Part shown: positions 25,409 to 34,169 of the stretch, piece by piece
Position numbering within the stretch: position 1 is the first letter of the stretch
Layout of the letters: the number at the start of each line of letters is the position of its first letter
NCBI GenBank assembly: GCA_049585795.1
Contig: JBAVAQ010000034.1
Coordinates: 1 to 64,000, forward strand
From: JABDBE01 sp049585795
Lineage (GTDB): Bacteria; Acidobacteriota; Terriglobia; Terriglobales; Acidobacteriaceae
Direction: 5' to 3'
DNA length: 64,000 nt
Translations under genes and position numbers: made by a program
Notes under the pieces: model-generated
Seen by the model: the letters and a program-made list of their open reading frames with translations, nothing else
Databases searched by the model: none
Told to the model about the DNA's origin: nothing

Positions 25409-26878
25409 ATGGACCTTATGACTGACGATACTTGGCCGGTGCATGCACCCCCAGGTTTTCACCTGCTTGCGAAGCCGAGCGGTTCCACGTGCAACATCGA
25501 TTGCACATACTGCTTCTTCCTGTCGAAGGAATCGTTGTATCCGAACGAGAAAAATCGGATGTCGGATGCCACGCTTGAGACCTACATTCGCCAGTTGCTG
25601 GAATCGCACCGCACGCCCACGGTAACCGTGGCGTGGCAGGGGGGCGAGCCGACGCTGATGAAACTGGAGTTCTTCAGGCGATCGGTTGAGCTCGTCGAAA
25701 AATACCGCCAGCCCGGGCAGACCGTGGAACACACCTTTCAGACCAACGGCATCCTCCTCGATGACGAGTGGTGCGTATTTTTCAAGGAACACAATTTTCT
25801 GGTCGGCTTGAGCGTCGACGGTCCACGCGAAATTCACGACACATACCGGCTCGACCGTGGCAAGAAAGGCACGTTCGACCGCGTCATGCAGGGGTGGGCA
25901 TACCTGCACAAGCACGGCGTCGAGTTCAACATTTTGTGTACGGTAAACGCCGCCAACGAGAAACATGGCCGCGCGGTTTACCGTTTCTTCCGCGACGAGA
26001 TGGGAGCGAAGTGGATGCAGTTCATCCCGATCGTCGAGCGCGCATCGGAGGAGACCATCGACATCGCGAACCAGGGCTGGAGCGAGCAGCCGGGCCGCAA
26101 GCGTTTGTTCTACACGCAGTCCGGCAACCTGGTAACCAAGCGCTCGGTCGGAGGCGAACAATACGGCCGCTTCCTCGTGGATATCTTCGAAGAATGGGTC
26201 CGGCATGACGTCGGCAAGGTTTTCGTCCAGATGTTCGACGTCACGCTGGAAGCTTATTTCGGCCGCCATCTACTGTGCATCCACGCCCCCACCTGCGGAT
26301 ATGGCCCCGCGCTGGAATACAACGGCGATGTTTATTCTTGCGATCATTTCGTCGAACCGCGCTACAAGCTCGGCAATATCCACGAAACCCATCTTGTGAA
26401 ACTTGTAGCCTCGGCCGAGCAGCGCAAGTTCGGCGATGACAAACGCGATTCGCTCACCGCGCAGTGCCAGCGTTGTGAGGTTAGAGGGCTATGTAACGGG
26501 GGTTGTCCGAAGGATCGATTTTCGCTGTCGTCCGATGGCGATCCCGGCCAGAACTACCTCTGTGCCGGTTTGTATCTGTTCTTCACCCACACCGGCCCCG
26601 CGATGCAGACTATGGCCAACCTGCTCAAGCGGGGCCTCCCACCCTCCGACCTGATGTCACTGACCGCTGCTGACGACGCGAGGCGCGGTCCTTATGAACC
26701 TTGTCCTTGCGGAAGTGGCCGCAAGTTCCGCTTCTGCCATGGCAATCGCGAACCGGACTCGCCTTTCAGCCGGCTAAGCCGGGGAACGGCTTCGCCGCTG
26801 AAGGCAGCGGTTATCCCAATGCAGACTGTAGTTCCACCAATAGCATCGCCCGGCGGCGCCGATGGAGGAATCAAGTGA
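25409..26878 (+). CDS. Anaerobic sulfatase maturase (radical SAM, SPASM) with SEC-C tail
   Basis: 489 aa from ATG 25409; ATG 25418 is an alternative. Radical-SAM cluster CNIDCTYC (C28, C32, C35), then AWQGGEPTL, TFQTNGILLDDEW, GLSVDGPREIHD, and a SPASM region with the auxiliary-cluster cysteines (LLCIHAPTCGYG, VYSCDHFVEP, CQRCEVRGLCNGGCPKDR). It oxidises the sulfatase cysteine or serine to formylglycine without oxygen. The C terminus carries an added zinc-binding SEC-C motif, CPCGSGRKFRFCHG, from 432, which is not part of the core enzyme. Followed after 92 bp by sulfatase 2, the obvious client. Confidence 0.93.
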   Translation: MDLMTDDTWPVHAPPGFHLLAKPSGSTCNIDCTYCFFLSKESLYPNEKNRMSDATLETYIRQLLESHRTPTVTVAWQGGEPTLMKLEFFRRSVELVEKYRQPGQTVEHTFQTNGILLDDEWCVFFKEHNFLVGLSVDGPREIHDTYRLDRGKKGTFDRVMQGWAYLHKHGVEFNILCTVNAANEKHGRAVYRFFRDEMGAKWMQFIPIVERASEETIDIANQGWSEQPGRKRLFYTQSGNLVTKRSVGGEQYGRFLVDIFEEWVRHDVGKVFVQMFDVTLEAYFGRHLLCIHAPTCGYGPALEYNGDVYSCDHFVEPRYKLGNIHETHLVKLVASAEQRKFGDDKRDSLTAQCQRCEVRGLCNGGCPKDRFSLSSDGDPGQNYLCAGLYLFFTHTGPAMQTMANLLKRGLPPSDLMSLTAADDARRGPYEPCPCGSGRKFRFCHGNREPDSPFSRLSRGTASPLKAAVIPMQTVVPPIASPGGADGGIK

Positions 26879-26970
26879 GAGCTCGACGGCGCATTCCGAT
26901 TCTGATGCAGTTTTTCACCGGCCAAAGCCGGCAATCTCAACCCAAATTAAATTAAAGGAAGGAACAAATT

Positions 26971-28542
26971 ATGGCTACAAAACAACCGAACATACTGATT
27001 CTCTGGGGCGACGATATCGGTACCTGGAACATCAGCCACTTCAGCAAAGGCATGATGGGCTACCGGACGCCGAACATCGATCGGGTCGCCACTGAAGGCG
27101 CTACCTTCACCGACTTCTACGGCCAACAGAGCTGCACCGCTGGCCGCGCCGCCTTCATCACCGGCCAGAACCCGCTTCGCACCGGCTTGACCAAAGTCGG
27201 AATGCCCGGCGCACCCGTCGGACTTCAACCGGAAGACCCCACCATCGCCGATCTGCTCAAGCCGCTCGGCTACGCCACTGGCCAGTTTGGCAAGAACCAT
27301 CTCGGCGATCGGAATGAATACCTGCCAACCGTGCATGGATTTGACGAGTTCTTCGGCAATCTCTACCACCTGAACGCGGAAGAAGAACCAGAACTGCCCG
27401 ACTATCCCAAGGATCCTAAGTTCCTCGCGGAGTTCGGACCCCGAGGTGTGCTGCACTGCGTGGCTACGGACAAGGACGATGCGACCGTTGAGCCGCGCTG
27501 GGGCAAGGTGGGTAAACAGGTAGTGAAGGACACCGGCCCGCTGACCAAGAAGCGCATGGAAACCGTCGACGAGGAGATCACTTCCCGAGCTCTCGGCTGG
27601 ATGGAGAAGCAAGCCAAAGCCAACAAGCCGTTCTTTCTCTGGTACAACTCGACGGCGATGCATTTCCGGACTCACCTCGCCGACAAGAACCGCGGCAAGA
27701 GCGGACAGGATGACTACAGCGATCGCATGGTTACACACGACGAGCAAATCGGCCAGATGCTCGACAAGCTCGATGAATTGGGCATCGCCGACAACACATT
27801 TGTCATGTACTCCACCGACAACGGCCCGGAGAACGACACTTGGCCAGATGGCGCCAACACGCCTTTCCGCAGCCAAAAGGATACGAACTGGGAAGGCGCA
27901 TGGCGTGTTCCGTCATTCATCCGCTGGCCCGGCAAGGTCAAGGCGGGTACGGTCCTAAACGGCATCGTCTCCCACCAGGATATGTTGCCGACGTTGCTGG
28001 CATTGGCGGGTGACCCGGATGTAAGCCAGAAGCTCTTGAACGGCTACAAAATCGGAGACAAGACCTTCAAGGTGCACATCGACGGGGTCAACGTGCTGCC
28101 CTACCTCACGGGCCAGGTGAAGGAAAGTCCGAGAGAAGCCTTCTTCTACGTCAGCGATGACGGGGGCGTCATGGCAGTCCGGGCGGGCGATTACAAGCTG
28201 GTGTTCGAAGAGCAGCGTGCAACTTCCACTGCGGTTTGGCAGGAGCCGATGGTGAAGCTGCGCCTTCCCTACATATTTAACCTGAGACGCGATCCGTTCG
28301 AGCGCGCCAACGTGAACTCCAATGTCTACTGGGATTGGATGATCAACCACGTCCCTCAGCTTTACCAATGTCAAGCGCTGGTGGCCGCCCAAATTGACAA
28401 CTACGTAAAGTATCCGCCCCGCCAGAAGGCGGCCTCATTCAACCTCGACTCGGTGATGGCGCAACTCGGGCCAGCGATCGCGGCGTATAAGAAAAAAGAA
28501 GCGGCCGCCGAAAGGCAGCCAACTTCAGCGGCTGCAGATTAA
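26971..28542 (+). CDS. Arylsulfatase, Cys type (CTAGR variant)
   Basis: 523 aa; AAAGGAAGGA site. Sulfatase fold with LWGDDIGTWN (metal Asp pair), QQSCTAGRAAFITGQNPLRTG (C55, with Ala where most family members have Pro), GQFGKNHLGD, STDNGPENDTWPDGANTPFR and RWPGKVKAG. The CxAxR signature is a known acceptable maturation motif. No signal peptide. Co-transcribed with the radical-SAM maturase. Substrate unknown. Followed by a perfect 10-bp stem hairpin. Confidence 0.93.
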   Translation: MATKQPNILILWGDDIGTWNISHFSKGMMGYRTPNIDRVATEGATFTDFYGQQSCTAGRAAFITGQNPLRTGLTKVGMPGAPVGLQPEDPTIADLLKPLGYATGQFGKNHLGDRNEYLPTVHGFDEFFGNLYHLNAEEEPELPDYPKDPKFLAEFGPRGVLHCVATDKDDATVEPRWGKVGKQVVKDTGPLTKKRMETVDEEITSRALGWMEKQAKANKPFFLWYNSTAMHFRTHLADKNRGKSGQDDYSDRMVTHDEQIGQMLDKLDELGIADNTFVMYSTDNGPENDTWPDGANTPFRSQKDTNWEGAWRVPSFIRWPGKVKAGTVLNGIVSHQDMLPTLLALAGDPDVSQKLLNGYKIGDKTFKVHIDGVNVLPYLTGQVKESPREAFFYVSDDGGVMAVRAGDYKLVFEEQRATSTAVWQEPMVKLRLPYIFNLRRDPFERANVNSNVYWDWMINHVPQLYQCQALVAAQIDNYVKYPPRQKAASFNLDSVMAQLGPAIAAYKKKEAAAERQPTSAAAD

Positions 28543-28554
28543 GAAGCCATCAAG

Positions 28555-28578
28555 AAGGGAGGTCGAAAGACCTCCCTT
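28555..28578 (+). terminator. Perfect hairpin after sulfatase 2
   Basis: AAGGGAGGTC-GAAA-GACCTCCCTT, a 10-bp stem with a GNRA-type tetraloop, 12 bp after the stop. The following T-run is short, so it may act as a stabiliser or partial terminator. Confidence 0.65.
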
Positions 28579-28608
28579 TCCAAGGCAGGCGAGCACAGCA
28601 CCCGAACT

Positions 28609-28640
28609 CCCCGGCGGATAACCGTCTGCCGGGGAATTTT
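28609..28640 (+). terminator. Second hairpin with T-run before the methyltransferase
   Basis: CCCCGGC (28609-28615) pairs with GCCGGGG (28628-28634), followed by AATTTT. It ends 15 bp before the methyltransferase start, so it would attenuate read-through from the sulfatase operon. Confidence 0.55.
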
Positions 28641-28655
28641 CAAACACGGTTTGTC

Positions 28656-29915
28656 ATGAATGCAGAACAACTCTTGCCGTACCTTGGCATAGCCGAGGAA
28701 GTCCGGGACTTTTACGACCGTTATCCCTACCCTCCACCGGTCGATAATTTGGAAAAATATCAGCGGCTTTGGCAGGACCCGCAGAGACGTCGCGCGGACT
28801 ATCATCTGTTCTGGCCCACTCAGTCTTATCGGGAAGACCAGTCCGTTCTCATCGCCGGTTGCGGAACATCGCAGGCGGCCAAGCACGCATTGCGCTGGCC
28901 CGCGGCTAAAGTTACCGGCATCGATTGCAGCGCAACCAGTGTGCTCCGAACCGAGGAGCTCAAACAAAAATACAACTTGAAAAATCTCGAAATCCACTGG
29001 TTTCCCCTTGAGCGAGTGAGCGACTTGGGGATGAGCTTCGATCAGATCGTGTGCACCGGGGTTCTCCATCATCTCGCCGACCCTGACGCGGGTCTCGAGG
29101 CTTTACGCAACGTGCTTAAACCGGACGGAGCCATGCACCTCATGGTGTACGCGCCTTACGGACGCGCCGGCATTTATATGCTGCAGGATTTCTGCAGACG
29201 GATAGGCATTCGCGCCACCGACGCGGATATTCGCAATCTCAAGGGTGCGCTGAGTGCGTTGCCTCCTGGGCATCCACTTGAAACCCTGCTCAGCCAGGCT
29301 CCAGACTTCCGGCATGAGGCGGCGCTTGCCGACGCTCTACTACATCCACAAGACCGCGCCTATTCCGTTCCTCAATTGTTCGACTTTATCGAGAAAGGGG
29401 GACTGACGTTCGGCCGCTGGGTGAGACAAGCGCCTTACTCCGTTTACTGTGGCGCCCTCGCCAAGATCGCTCAAGCCAGCCAACTGGCGCGCCTTTCTCC
29501 CGCAGAGCAGTATGCCGCCATCGAACTGTTTCGGGGCACCATGGCTCGCCACAGCGTGATTGTCTACAGACGCGAGAGCGCCAGCGCCGGGCAGCAACTC
29601 AGTTTTTCCGGTGATGGCTGGCGGCACTTTGTACCCATTCGAATGTCCGACACAATCTCTGTTCAAGATCGGCTGCCTCGCGGGGCCGCGGCTGTTCTCA
29701 TCAACCAGACTCACACCTACACAGATCTGTTCTTGCCAATCACTCCAGCGGAAAAGCGGTTGTTCGACGCCATTGACGGAGTTTGCAGTATCGGCGATAT
29801 CGTGAAGAACACGTCGCCATCCGCAGACCTCGACATGGCCCGCACTTTCTTTGAACGACTCTGGTGGCATGATCAGGTAGTGTTCGACCGCTCACGACGA
29901 CATCAACTCTCTTGA
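28656..29915 (+). CDS. Class I SAM-dependent methyltransferase
   Basis: 419 aa. Motif I VLIAGCGTSQAAKHA at 64-78, acidic loop VTGIDCSATSV, and motif region FDQIVCTGVLHHLADP followed by LRNVLKPDGAMHLMVYAPYG, typical of methyltransferases of the Methyltransf_11/12 type. The C-terminal 180 residues are extra; they contain a winged-helix-like piece (PITPAEKRLFDAIDGVCSIG) seen in some methyltransferase fusions. N terminus ends YPYPPPVDN, a pattern shared with tetratricopeptide-linked methyltransferases. Substrate unknown. Convergent with the receiver-MEDS gene; may be read through from the sulfatase operon. Confidence 0.85.
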   Translation: MNAEQLLPYLGIAEEVRDFYDRYPYPPPVDNLEKYQRLWQDPQRRRADYHLFWPTQSYREDQSVLIAGCGTSQAAKHALRWPAAKVTGIDCSATSVLRTEELKQKYNLKNLEIHWFPLERVSDLGMSFDQIVCTGVLHHLADPDAGLEALRNVLKPDGAMHLMVYAPYGRAGIYMLQDFCRRIGIRATDADIRNLKGALSALPPGHPLETLLSQAPDFRHEAALADALLHPQDRAYSVPQLFDFIEKGGLTFGRWVRQAPYSVYCGALAKIAQASQLARLSPAEQYAAIELFRGTMARHSVIVYRRESASAGQQLSFSGDGWRHFVPIRMSDTISVQDRLPRGAAAVLINQTHTYTDLFLPITPAEKRLFDAIDGVCSIGDIVKNTSPSADLDMARTFFERLWWHDQVVFDRSRRHQLS

Positions 29916-30021
29916 GGGGACAAGAAACTCAAGAAACGGTTGAGAGTAAGGCCGCTGAAATCACTTCGGGAAGCGATTCCAAACGTGCGTCTGGGTGAGA
30001 TCTGCGAAATATTCGACCCGA

Positions 30022-31035
30022 TCACGGGGAGTAAACAACCGAATGTTCGGCACAGATTCTTTCATAGACATCGCCTTCCTGTTCGCGCTGAAAGCTGCTC
30101 AGCACATACCCGCAGAGAACATCGATGTTAGTGGTCTTGGTTATTTCGTCCCAGAGGCGTTCGACCTGAACCGCAGCGTTCGCATTACCTTGCGCCCACA
30201 AAGTAGGTGCACATTCACCACAGGCTGCAACTCGAGGATTCTCTCCCTTGGCTGCCTTGGCCGCGGTTGCCAGCAGATCGCTCGCGACCTTGCGGAATCG
30301 GACCGGGTCGGGCACATCGTCCACCAAAAAAGTCGAGAGCGTCTCGGCAACATCCAGCGGAATGTAAGTCCCTTGTTCGATGGCGGCGCCAATATTCAAG
30401 CCCTCAGCTTGCAATCGCTGCACAAGATTGTTCTGGTGTGACGGGGTCGCGAGCACAACGACTGCATTTCCGACCTTCAGCGCGGCTTCGATGAAACGAG
30501 TGAATCCAACTAAAAGAGACTCATTGTCAGCATAGAATTGAACTGCATGGCTGCCTGGGCCTTTTCCCGGCGTAGGCGGCTCCCGGCGGGGCAAGCGTTG
30601 GGAATCTTGCTCCCGGCTGACGTCGGCGCGATTGAGATCTGAGATTCCGCTGCCAATGTACTGTCTGCCCTGACAAACCTCCTCTACAGCGACTAAAAGT
30701 TCGCTTGCCGCGTGTGCTTTGACGATGTAACCTTGCCCCCCGGAGCTGAGGGCGCCCTGCACCACATCCCACGAAGATTCTTGACTTACAAAGAGAATTT
30801 TGGATTCGGTCGAGAGCTTGCGGATTCGTCGAGCGGCTTCAATTCCATTCAGCGCCGGGAGCCCAATGTCGAGGATAATAAGATCGGGTCGCAGTTCCTC
30901 GGACGCACGAACCGCTTCCAGTCCGTCTGACGCCTCTCGAACGATCTGTAATTCCGTTCTTTTCCCGAGAGTCGAACGTACGAATCGGCGGAATGGTTCA
31001 TAGTCATCGACCACTAATACGCGGACGGATGACAC
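30022..31035 (-). CDS. Response regulator with MEDS (DcmR-type) domain
   Basis: 337 aa with a GTG start. Receiver domain 1-125 with DD at 10-11, phosphoacceptor D56 (LIILDIGLP) and conserved K near 105. Joined by a linker to a MEDS domain: HAVQFYADNESLLVGFTRF, AALKVGNAVVVLATPSHQNN, LCGYVLSSFQREQ. MEDS domains are found in DcmR and in anti-sigma/sensor proteins and are thought to bind small ligands. No DNA-binding domain, so it probably acts through a protein partner. Its receiver closely resembles that of the stand-alone receiver at 59951. No palindrome lies upstream. Confidence 0.85.
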   Translation of the reverse strand: MSSVRVLVVDDYEPFRRFVRSTLGKRTELQIVREASDGLEAVRASEELRPDLIILDIGLPALNGIEAARRIRKLSTESKILFVSQESSWDVVQGALSSGGQGYIVKAHAASELLVAVEEVCQGRQYIGSGISDLNRADVSREQDSQRLPRREPPTPGKGPGSHAVQFYADNESLLVGFTRFIEAALKVGNAVVVLATPSHQNNLVQRLQAEGLNIGAAIEQGTYIPLDVAETLSTFLVDDVPDPVRFRKVASDLLATAAKAAKGENPRVAACGECAPTLWAQGNANAAVQVERLWDEITKTTNIDVLCGYVLSSFQREQEGDVYERICAEHSVVYSP

Positions 31036-31367
31036 GCGGGTACCAGCCTTTCATTTGGTGGAACCGCAGATGTTGTGGTCGGCATCAACCTATCATCATC
31101 TCCGTTTTGCTGCGACGTCAATAGCCCTAAAGTGGCGCATGTTTTAAATTTGGCATTCTGTCCGTAATTGGGAGAGTGCCGGTTCCAGCACATACTTTCG
31201 GCACAAATTTGCCGAGACTTAGGAGCTCGCCTTCCTTTGTGATGCGATCGAACTCGCGGCCCACAACATAAAACCCAAGCGGAGAATATTAGTCGCGCTG
31301 GAATTGTTATCGACAACGCCGGGGATACCACTATCGCAATTCTTCTCGACAGTTCGTTGCCGGGGTT
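31036..31367. other. Gap without recognisable feature
   Basis: Between the receiver-MEDS gene start and the end of the next minus-strand gene. No gene, operator or clear hairpin seen. Confidence 0.5.
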
Positions 31368-32039
31368 TCAATGGCACGACCCATCATCCTGAAACTGGCC
31401 GCTGGAGGCCATCGATGCCAGCGAGCGGGCACAGGTCAGGATTTGCTGGTATAAGGGATCATTCTTCAGGGCGTTCGGAGCAACGTAGTTCATGTTCTGG
31501 CGGGCTGCGACAATTTTATTGCTCAACTTTTGCATGTTATCGAACTCATTGCTCAGCAATTGATAGGCTTGTTGATCGGAATCCGTCGACGCCGCTACGG
31601 ATGCCAATCTGAGGCTCGCAGCTGCTTGCCCCTGAAATCCGGCAACAACAGCGTCCGTTACTGGGTAGCCGTTCTGGACGGCATTGAGAAGGGTGCTGCG
31701 CCATTCTCTAATCACGGACATTTCTTCAATGCCTGCCTTGAGAAACTCTTTTGAAAATCCTGGATTTGCCGGTTGACTGCTGGATGGCGTAGTTGCGGCG
31801 GTACCAGGCAGGGTCAACGTAATCTGAGGTCCGTTGAAGTGGAGCGTGCCGTTCGAGAGTCGCGCCAGCGCCTCGATGTCGACGTACGACCTGCCATTCA
31901 TCTGCATCACCGCCGCATCCCCGGGCTGGCCGCTTATCGTGAGCTTTCCGTTCTGCTGCGCAGCCTGAGGCGATGCCAGGCATGAGAAGGCCAAAAAGCC
32001 GGGTAGAATTAATGATCCCCTCGTCAGTCGCCTGCTCAT
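31368..32039 (-). CDS. Secreted protein with copper-amine-oxidase-N-like domain
   Basis: 223 aa; GGAGTGA site. Signal peptide ending SCLASPQAA. A short beta domain (MQMNGRSYVDIEALARLSNG, LHFNGPQITLTLP) resembles the copper amine oxidase N-terminal-like repeat found in secreted envelope proteins, followed by a Pro/Ser linker and a mostly helical C-terminal half (FLKAGIEEMSVIREWRSTLL, LLSNEFDNMQKLSNKIVAAR). Two cysteines near the end (LTCARS, GSCH). Function unknown. Operator at 32169. Confidence 0.72.
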   Translation of the reverse strand: MSRRLTRGSLILPGFLAFSCLASPQAAQQNGKLTISGQPGDAAVMQMNGRSYVDIEALARLSNGTLHFNGPQITLTLPGTAATTPSSSQPANPGFSKEFLKAGIEEMSVIREWRSTLLNAVQNGYPVTDAVVAGFQGQAAASLRLASVAASTDSDQQAYQLLSNEFDNMQKLSNKIVAARQNMNYVAPNALKNDPLYQQILTCARSLASMASSGQFQDDGSCH

Positions 32040-32168
32040 AGATTCACTCCATTTTTCTTGCGTGATGCCGCCGCGGTTCTTAGGTCATCGGAAACCGCCG
32101 GGCTCCGAAGCCACATAGACCAGCTAAACTTTCTTATTCAGGCTAACGGGCGAGGAAAGGGTGCACGA

Positions 32169-32184
32169 CTGTCAAAAGTGCCAG
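32169..32184 (-). promoter_or_regulatory. Palindromic operator of the 32039 gene
   Basis: CTGTCA-AAAG-TGCCAG, one arm mismatch. 23-bp spacer to TAGCCT (32140-32145) on the minus strand. Confidence 0.82.
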
Positions 32185-32200
32185 TGCGACCGGCGGTCGG

Positions 32201-32956
32201 CTATTGTGGCGCCAGGCTCTGAGCGAGGCTTATCAGGTTTTGCGGCTTTACTCGGATGACCCCTCCGCGTGGGCTATCAATATCGGCTATGAGGAAGAAC
32301 GAGACGGATACCGCGAGCGGCAAAACTAAAAACAACCGGCTCCTTCGGTGCGCGCCATAGCCGATTAATAGGTTGCAGCCTATGGAGATCAATACCAGCA
32401 GGACCCAGGCCTCAAGCGGAATGCGGTTCCACCAGGCGGCCTGGGTGTAACCCTGCGAGTTTAAAACGTCATTCATTCCCGACAGGGCCAGGGCAGTCAG
32501 GGGTGTTGGCTGAGCTGGCGCGTGAACTTCCACGGCGGACCACAACTCACTTTGCAGTTTGGCGGTATCGTCGTTGATCCGCTGAAGCTGCGGCCCATTC
32601 TTGGCGGTGTAGAAGAGCACACGCTGGTCAAGATAGCGTCTAAGTAGATCACGCGCCCTGGCCGCATCCGCGGCAGGCAGCACATCGACGCGGACGTATT
32701 CTGTGCCGATTGCGTTGGCCTCTGCCTCTTCATAGTTTTTGCGCTGATCGTATCGGCCGATGGCCATCGAAAACGTGAATCCGATAAGCAGGCCCAGCAG
32801 CGTCAGGGCGCCGGCTTGGACAACGTTGAAATCATCCCGCTGGTCTTCTTGCAGCGGTCGCCTTTGGGCAAAGAAGAAACCAACGCGGGCCGAGAGCCAA
32901 AGCACCACGAAACAGAAGAACGAGACTATGAATGGGAAATCCATCGTGTTCTTCAT
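32201..32956 (-). CDS. DUF4239-type membrane protein
   Basis: 251 aa; ATG at 32956 or 32944, neither with a strong ribosome site. N-terminal helix (VSFFCFVVLWLSARVGFFFA), a second after FNVVQAGALTLLGLLIGFTF with the bestrophin-like GRYDQRKNYEEAEANAIGTE motif, then a soluble helical section and two C-terminal helices (WVLLVLISIGCNLLIGYG, FLVLPLAVSVSFFLIADID). This matches the DUF4239/bestrophin-like pattern. Function unknown, possibly a channel. No palindrome recognised directly upstream. Confidence 0.8.
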   Translation of the reverse strand: MKNTMDFPFIVSFFCFVVLWLSARVGFFFAQRRPLQEDQRDDFNVVQAGALTLLGLLIGFTFSMAIGRYDQRKNYEEAEANAIGTEYVRVDVLPAADAARARDLLRRYLDQRVLFYTAKNGPQLQRINDDTAKLQSELWSAVEVHAPAQPTPLTALALSGMNDVLNSQGYTQAAWWNRIPLEAWVLLVLISIGCNLLIGYGAHRRSRLFLVLPLAVSVSFFLIADIDSPRGGVIRVKPQNLISLAQSLAPQ

Positions 32957-33138
32957 ACGGTGCCACTGCCGTCACCTTCGCAACAAACACCACGATTGCC
33001 TTCTTGCTGCGCGGCGTCGCTCCATGATGCAGCAGATTCGCCGACTAGGATACCGCTAGATCCGCCTGGAGGCTAGTATGTATCATTACCAGATTGTCAG
33101 CGTTGTTCCTCGTAATTGGCCTCGTCGAAATTCTTTAA

Positions 33139-34080
33139 TCACTCCTGTACCACACTCCAACTGCCATCGGGATCGAACTCAGTCATTGCAGTGGCGGTTT
33201 CCGTCGTGGTCTTCCCCAAGTCCTTCTGGAGAAGCACGCCATCCTGGTTGATGATGAAGGTCATCACTCCAGAATTGCGGTACTGCGCTGGATAGGCGAC
33301 GAAGGCGAATCCAGCGGTCATCTTCCCGTCGACTACGTAGTCCTTCGCGCCGCCATTGGCGTGACTGCCCTGCTTGGTCAGCATGTGAAAGAAGTAGCCG
33401 TGGAAAGGCATATGAGAATTTGGCTTTACGCTATATCCTTCGTCAGTTGCGAACGCGACCAGGGGCCCGAGTGGGCTTTGGGGTTGATCTTCTGGCGCCA
33501 CCCAATACAAGCCGTTCTGCTGACCGTTATCGCTGATGAACTTCAGGGCATATTGCTTGGTGCCCCCATTGTCGCCACGCTCCAAGAAGTACTTAGCCTG
33601 CGCATCAGCCAGCGCTCCACAAACGTTGATGACTGCCAGTTCATTCCGGCCAATGCGGCGCGCCAGAATTTCATCTCTTCCCGCAGCCGTGTCGAAGAAC
33701 CACTGCCCACCCTCATTTTTCCTCAGCGGAATCGGGAAGGCAAAATTGTCGGCCCCAACCAGCAGGATTTGGCTACCATCAGGCATCGTTCGCCAGCGGT
33801 TCATCTGTTGATACTTCGCTACGAATGCTTCGACGGTGGCCTTGTCCTGCACGGCATCGCCTGAAGAGATAAGGTCCTTCGATTCCGGACCGAAAATTGC
33901 CAGCAGTGCGTTTTGATCTCCTGACTTTCCCGCTGCCAGCAGCGCGTTGCCCGCGTCCTGCGGGGAACCAAATACTTTTAACGAAGGCTTATCGGACTTG
34001 TTGCAGCCGGCGAGGAGAACGATCAGCGCCAAAGCAAGCAACCAGTTTGTAAAAGCAATTCTCCCGATCTCGCGCGACAT
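33139..34080 (-). CDS. DUF2950 lipoprotein, copy 2
   Basis: 313 aa from ATG 34080, chosen because GGAGG is 6 bp away; the frame upstream is open but has no suitable start. Lipobox ALIVLLAGC near residue 22. Homologous to copy 1 along its whole length: FGSPQDAGNALLAAGKSGDQ, NALLAIFGPESKDLISSGDA, FFDTAAGRDEILARRIGRNE and GAKDYVVDGKMTAGFAFVAY. Downstream of DUF3300 copy 2 by 90 bp, same order as at the first locus, which supports a functional pair. Confidence 0.88.
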   Translation of the reverse strand: MSREIGRIAFTNWLLALALIVLLAGCNKSDKPSLKVFGSPQDAGNALLAAGKSGDQNALLAIFGPESKDLISSGDAVQDKATVEAFVAKYQQMNRWRTMPDGSQILLVGADNFAFPIPLRKNEGGQWFFDTAAGRDEILARRIGRNELAVINVCGALADAQAKYFLERGDNGGTKQYALKFISDNGQQNGLYWVAPEDQPQSPLGPLVAFATDEGYSVKPNSHMPFHGYFFHMLTKQGSHANGGAKDYVVDGKMTAGFAFVAYPAQYRNSGVMTFIINQDGVLLQKDLGKTTTETATAMTEFDPDGSWSVVQE

Positions 34081-34169
34081 ACTCATCCTCCAGAACATCG
34101 AATGTAAGACACCACCAACGTGCCAAGCTTCGTCTCGCTCGGAGCCCGATTTGGATTCATCTCCGAAAA

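Noticed and set aside
25340..26269. 309-aa minus-strand frame opposite the radical-SAM maturase
   Set aside because: Same reasoning; it lacks a recognisable domain or start signal.
26947..27876. 309-aa minus-strand frame opposite sulfatase 2
   Set aside because: The sulfatase on the plus strand has catalytic motifs and a ribosome site; the reverse frame follows from codon bias.
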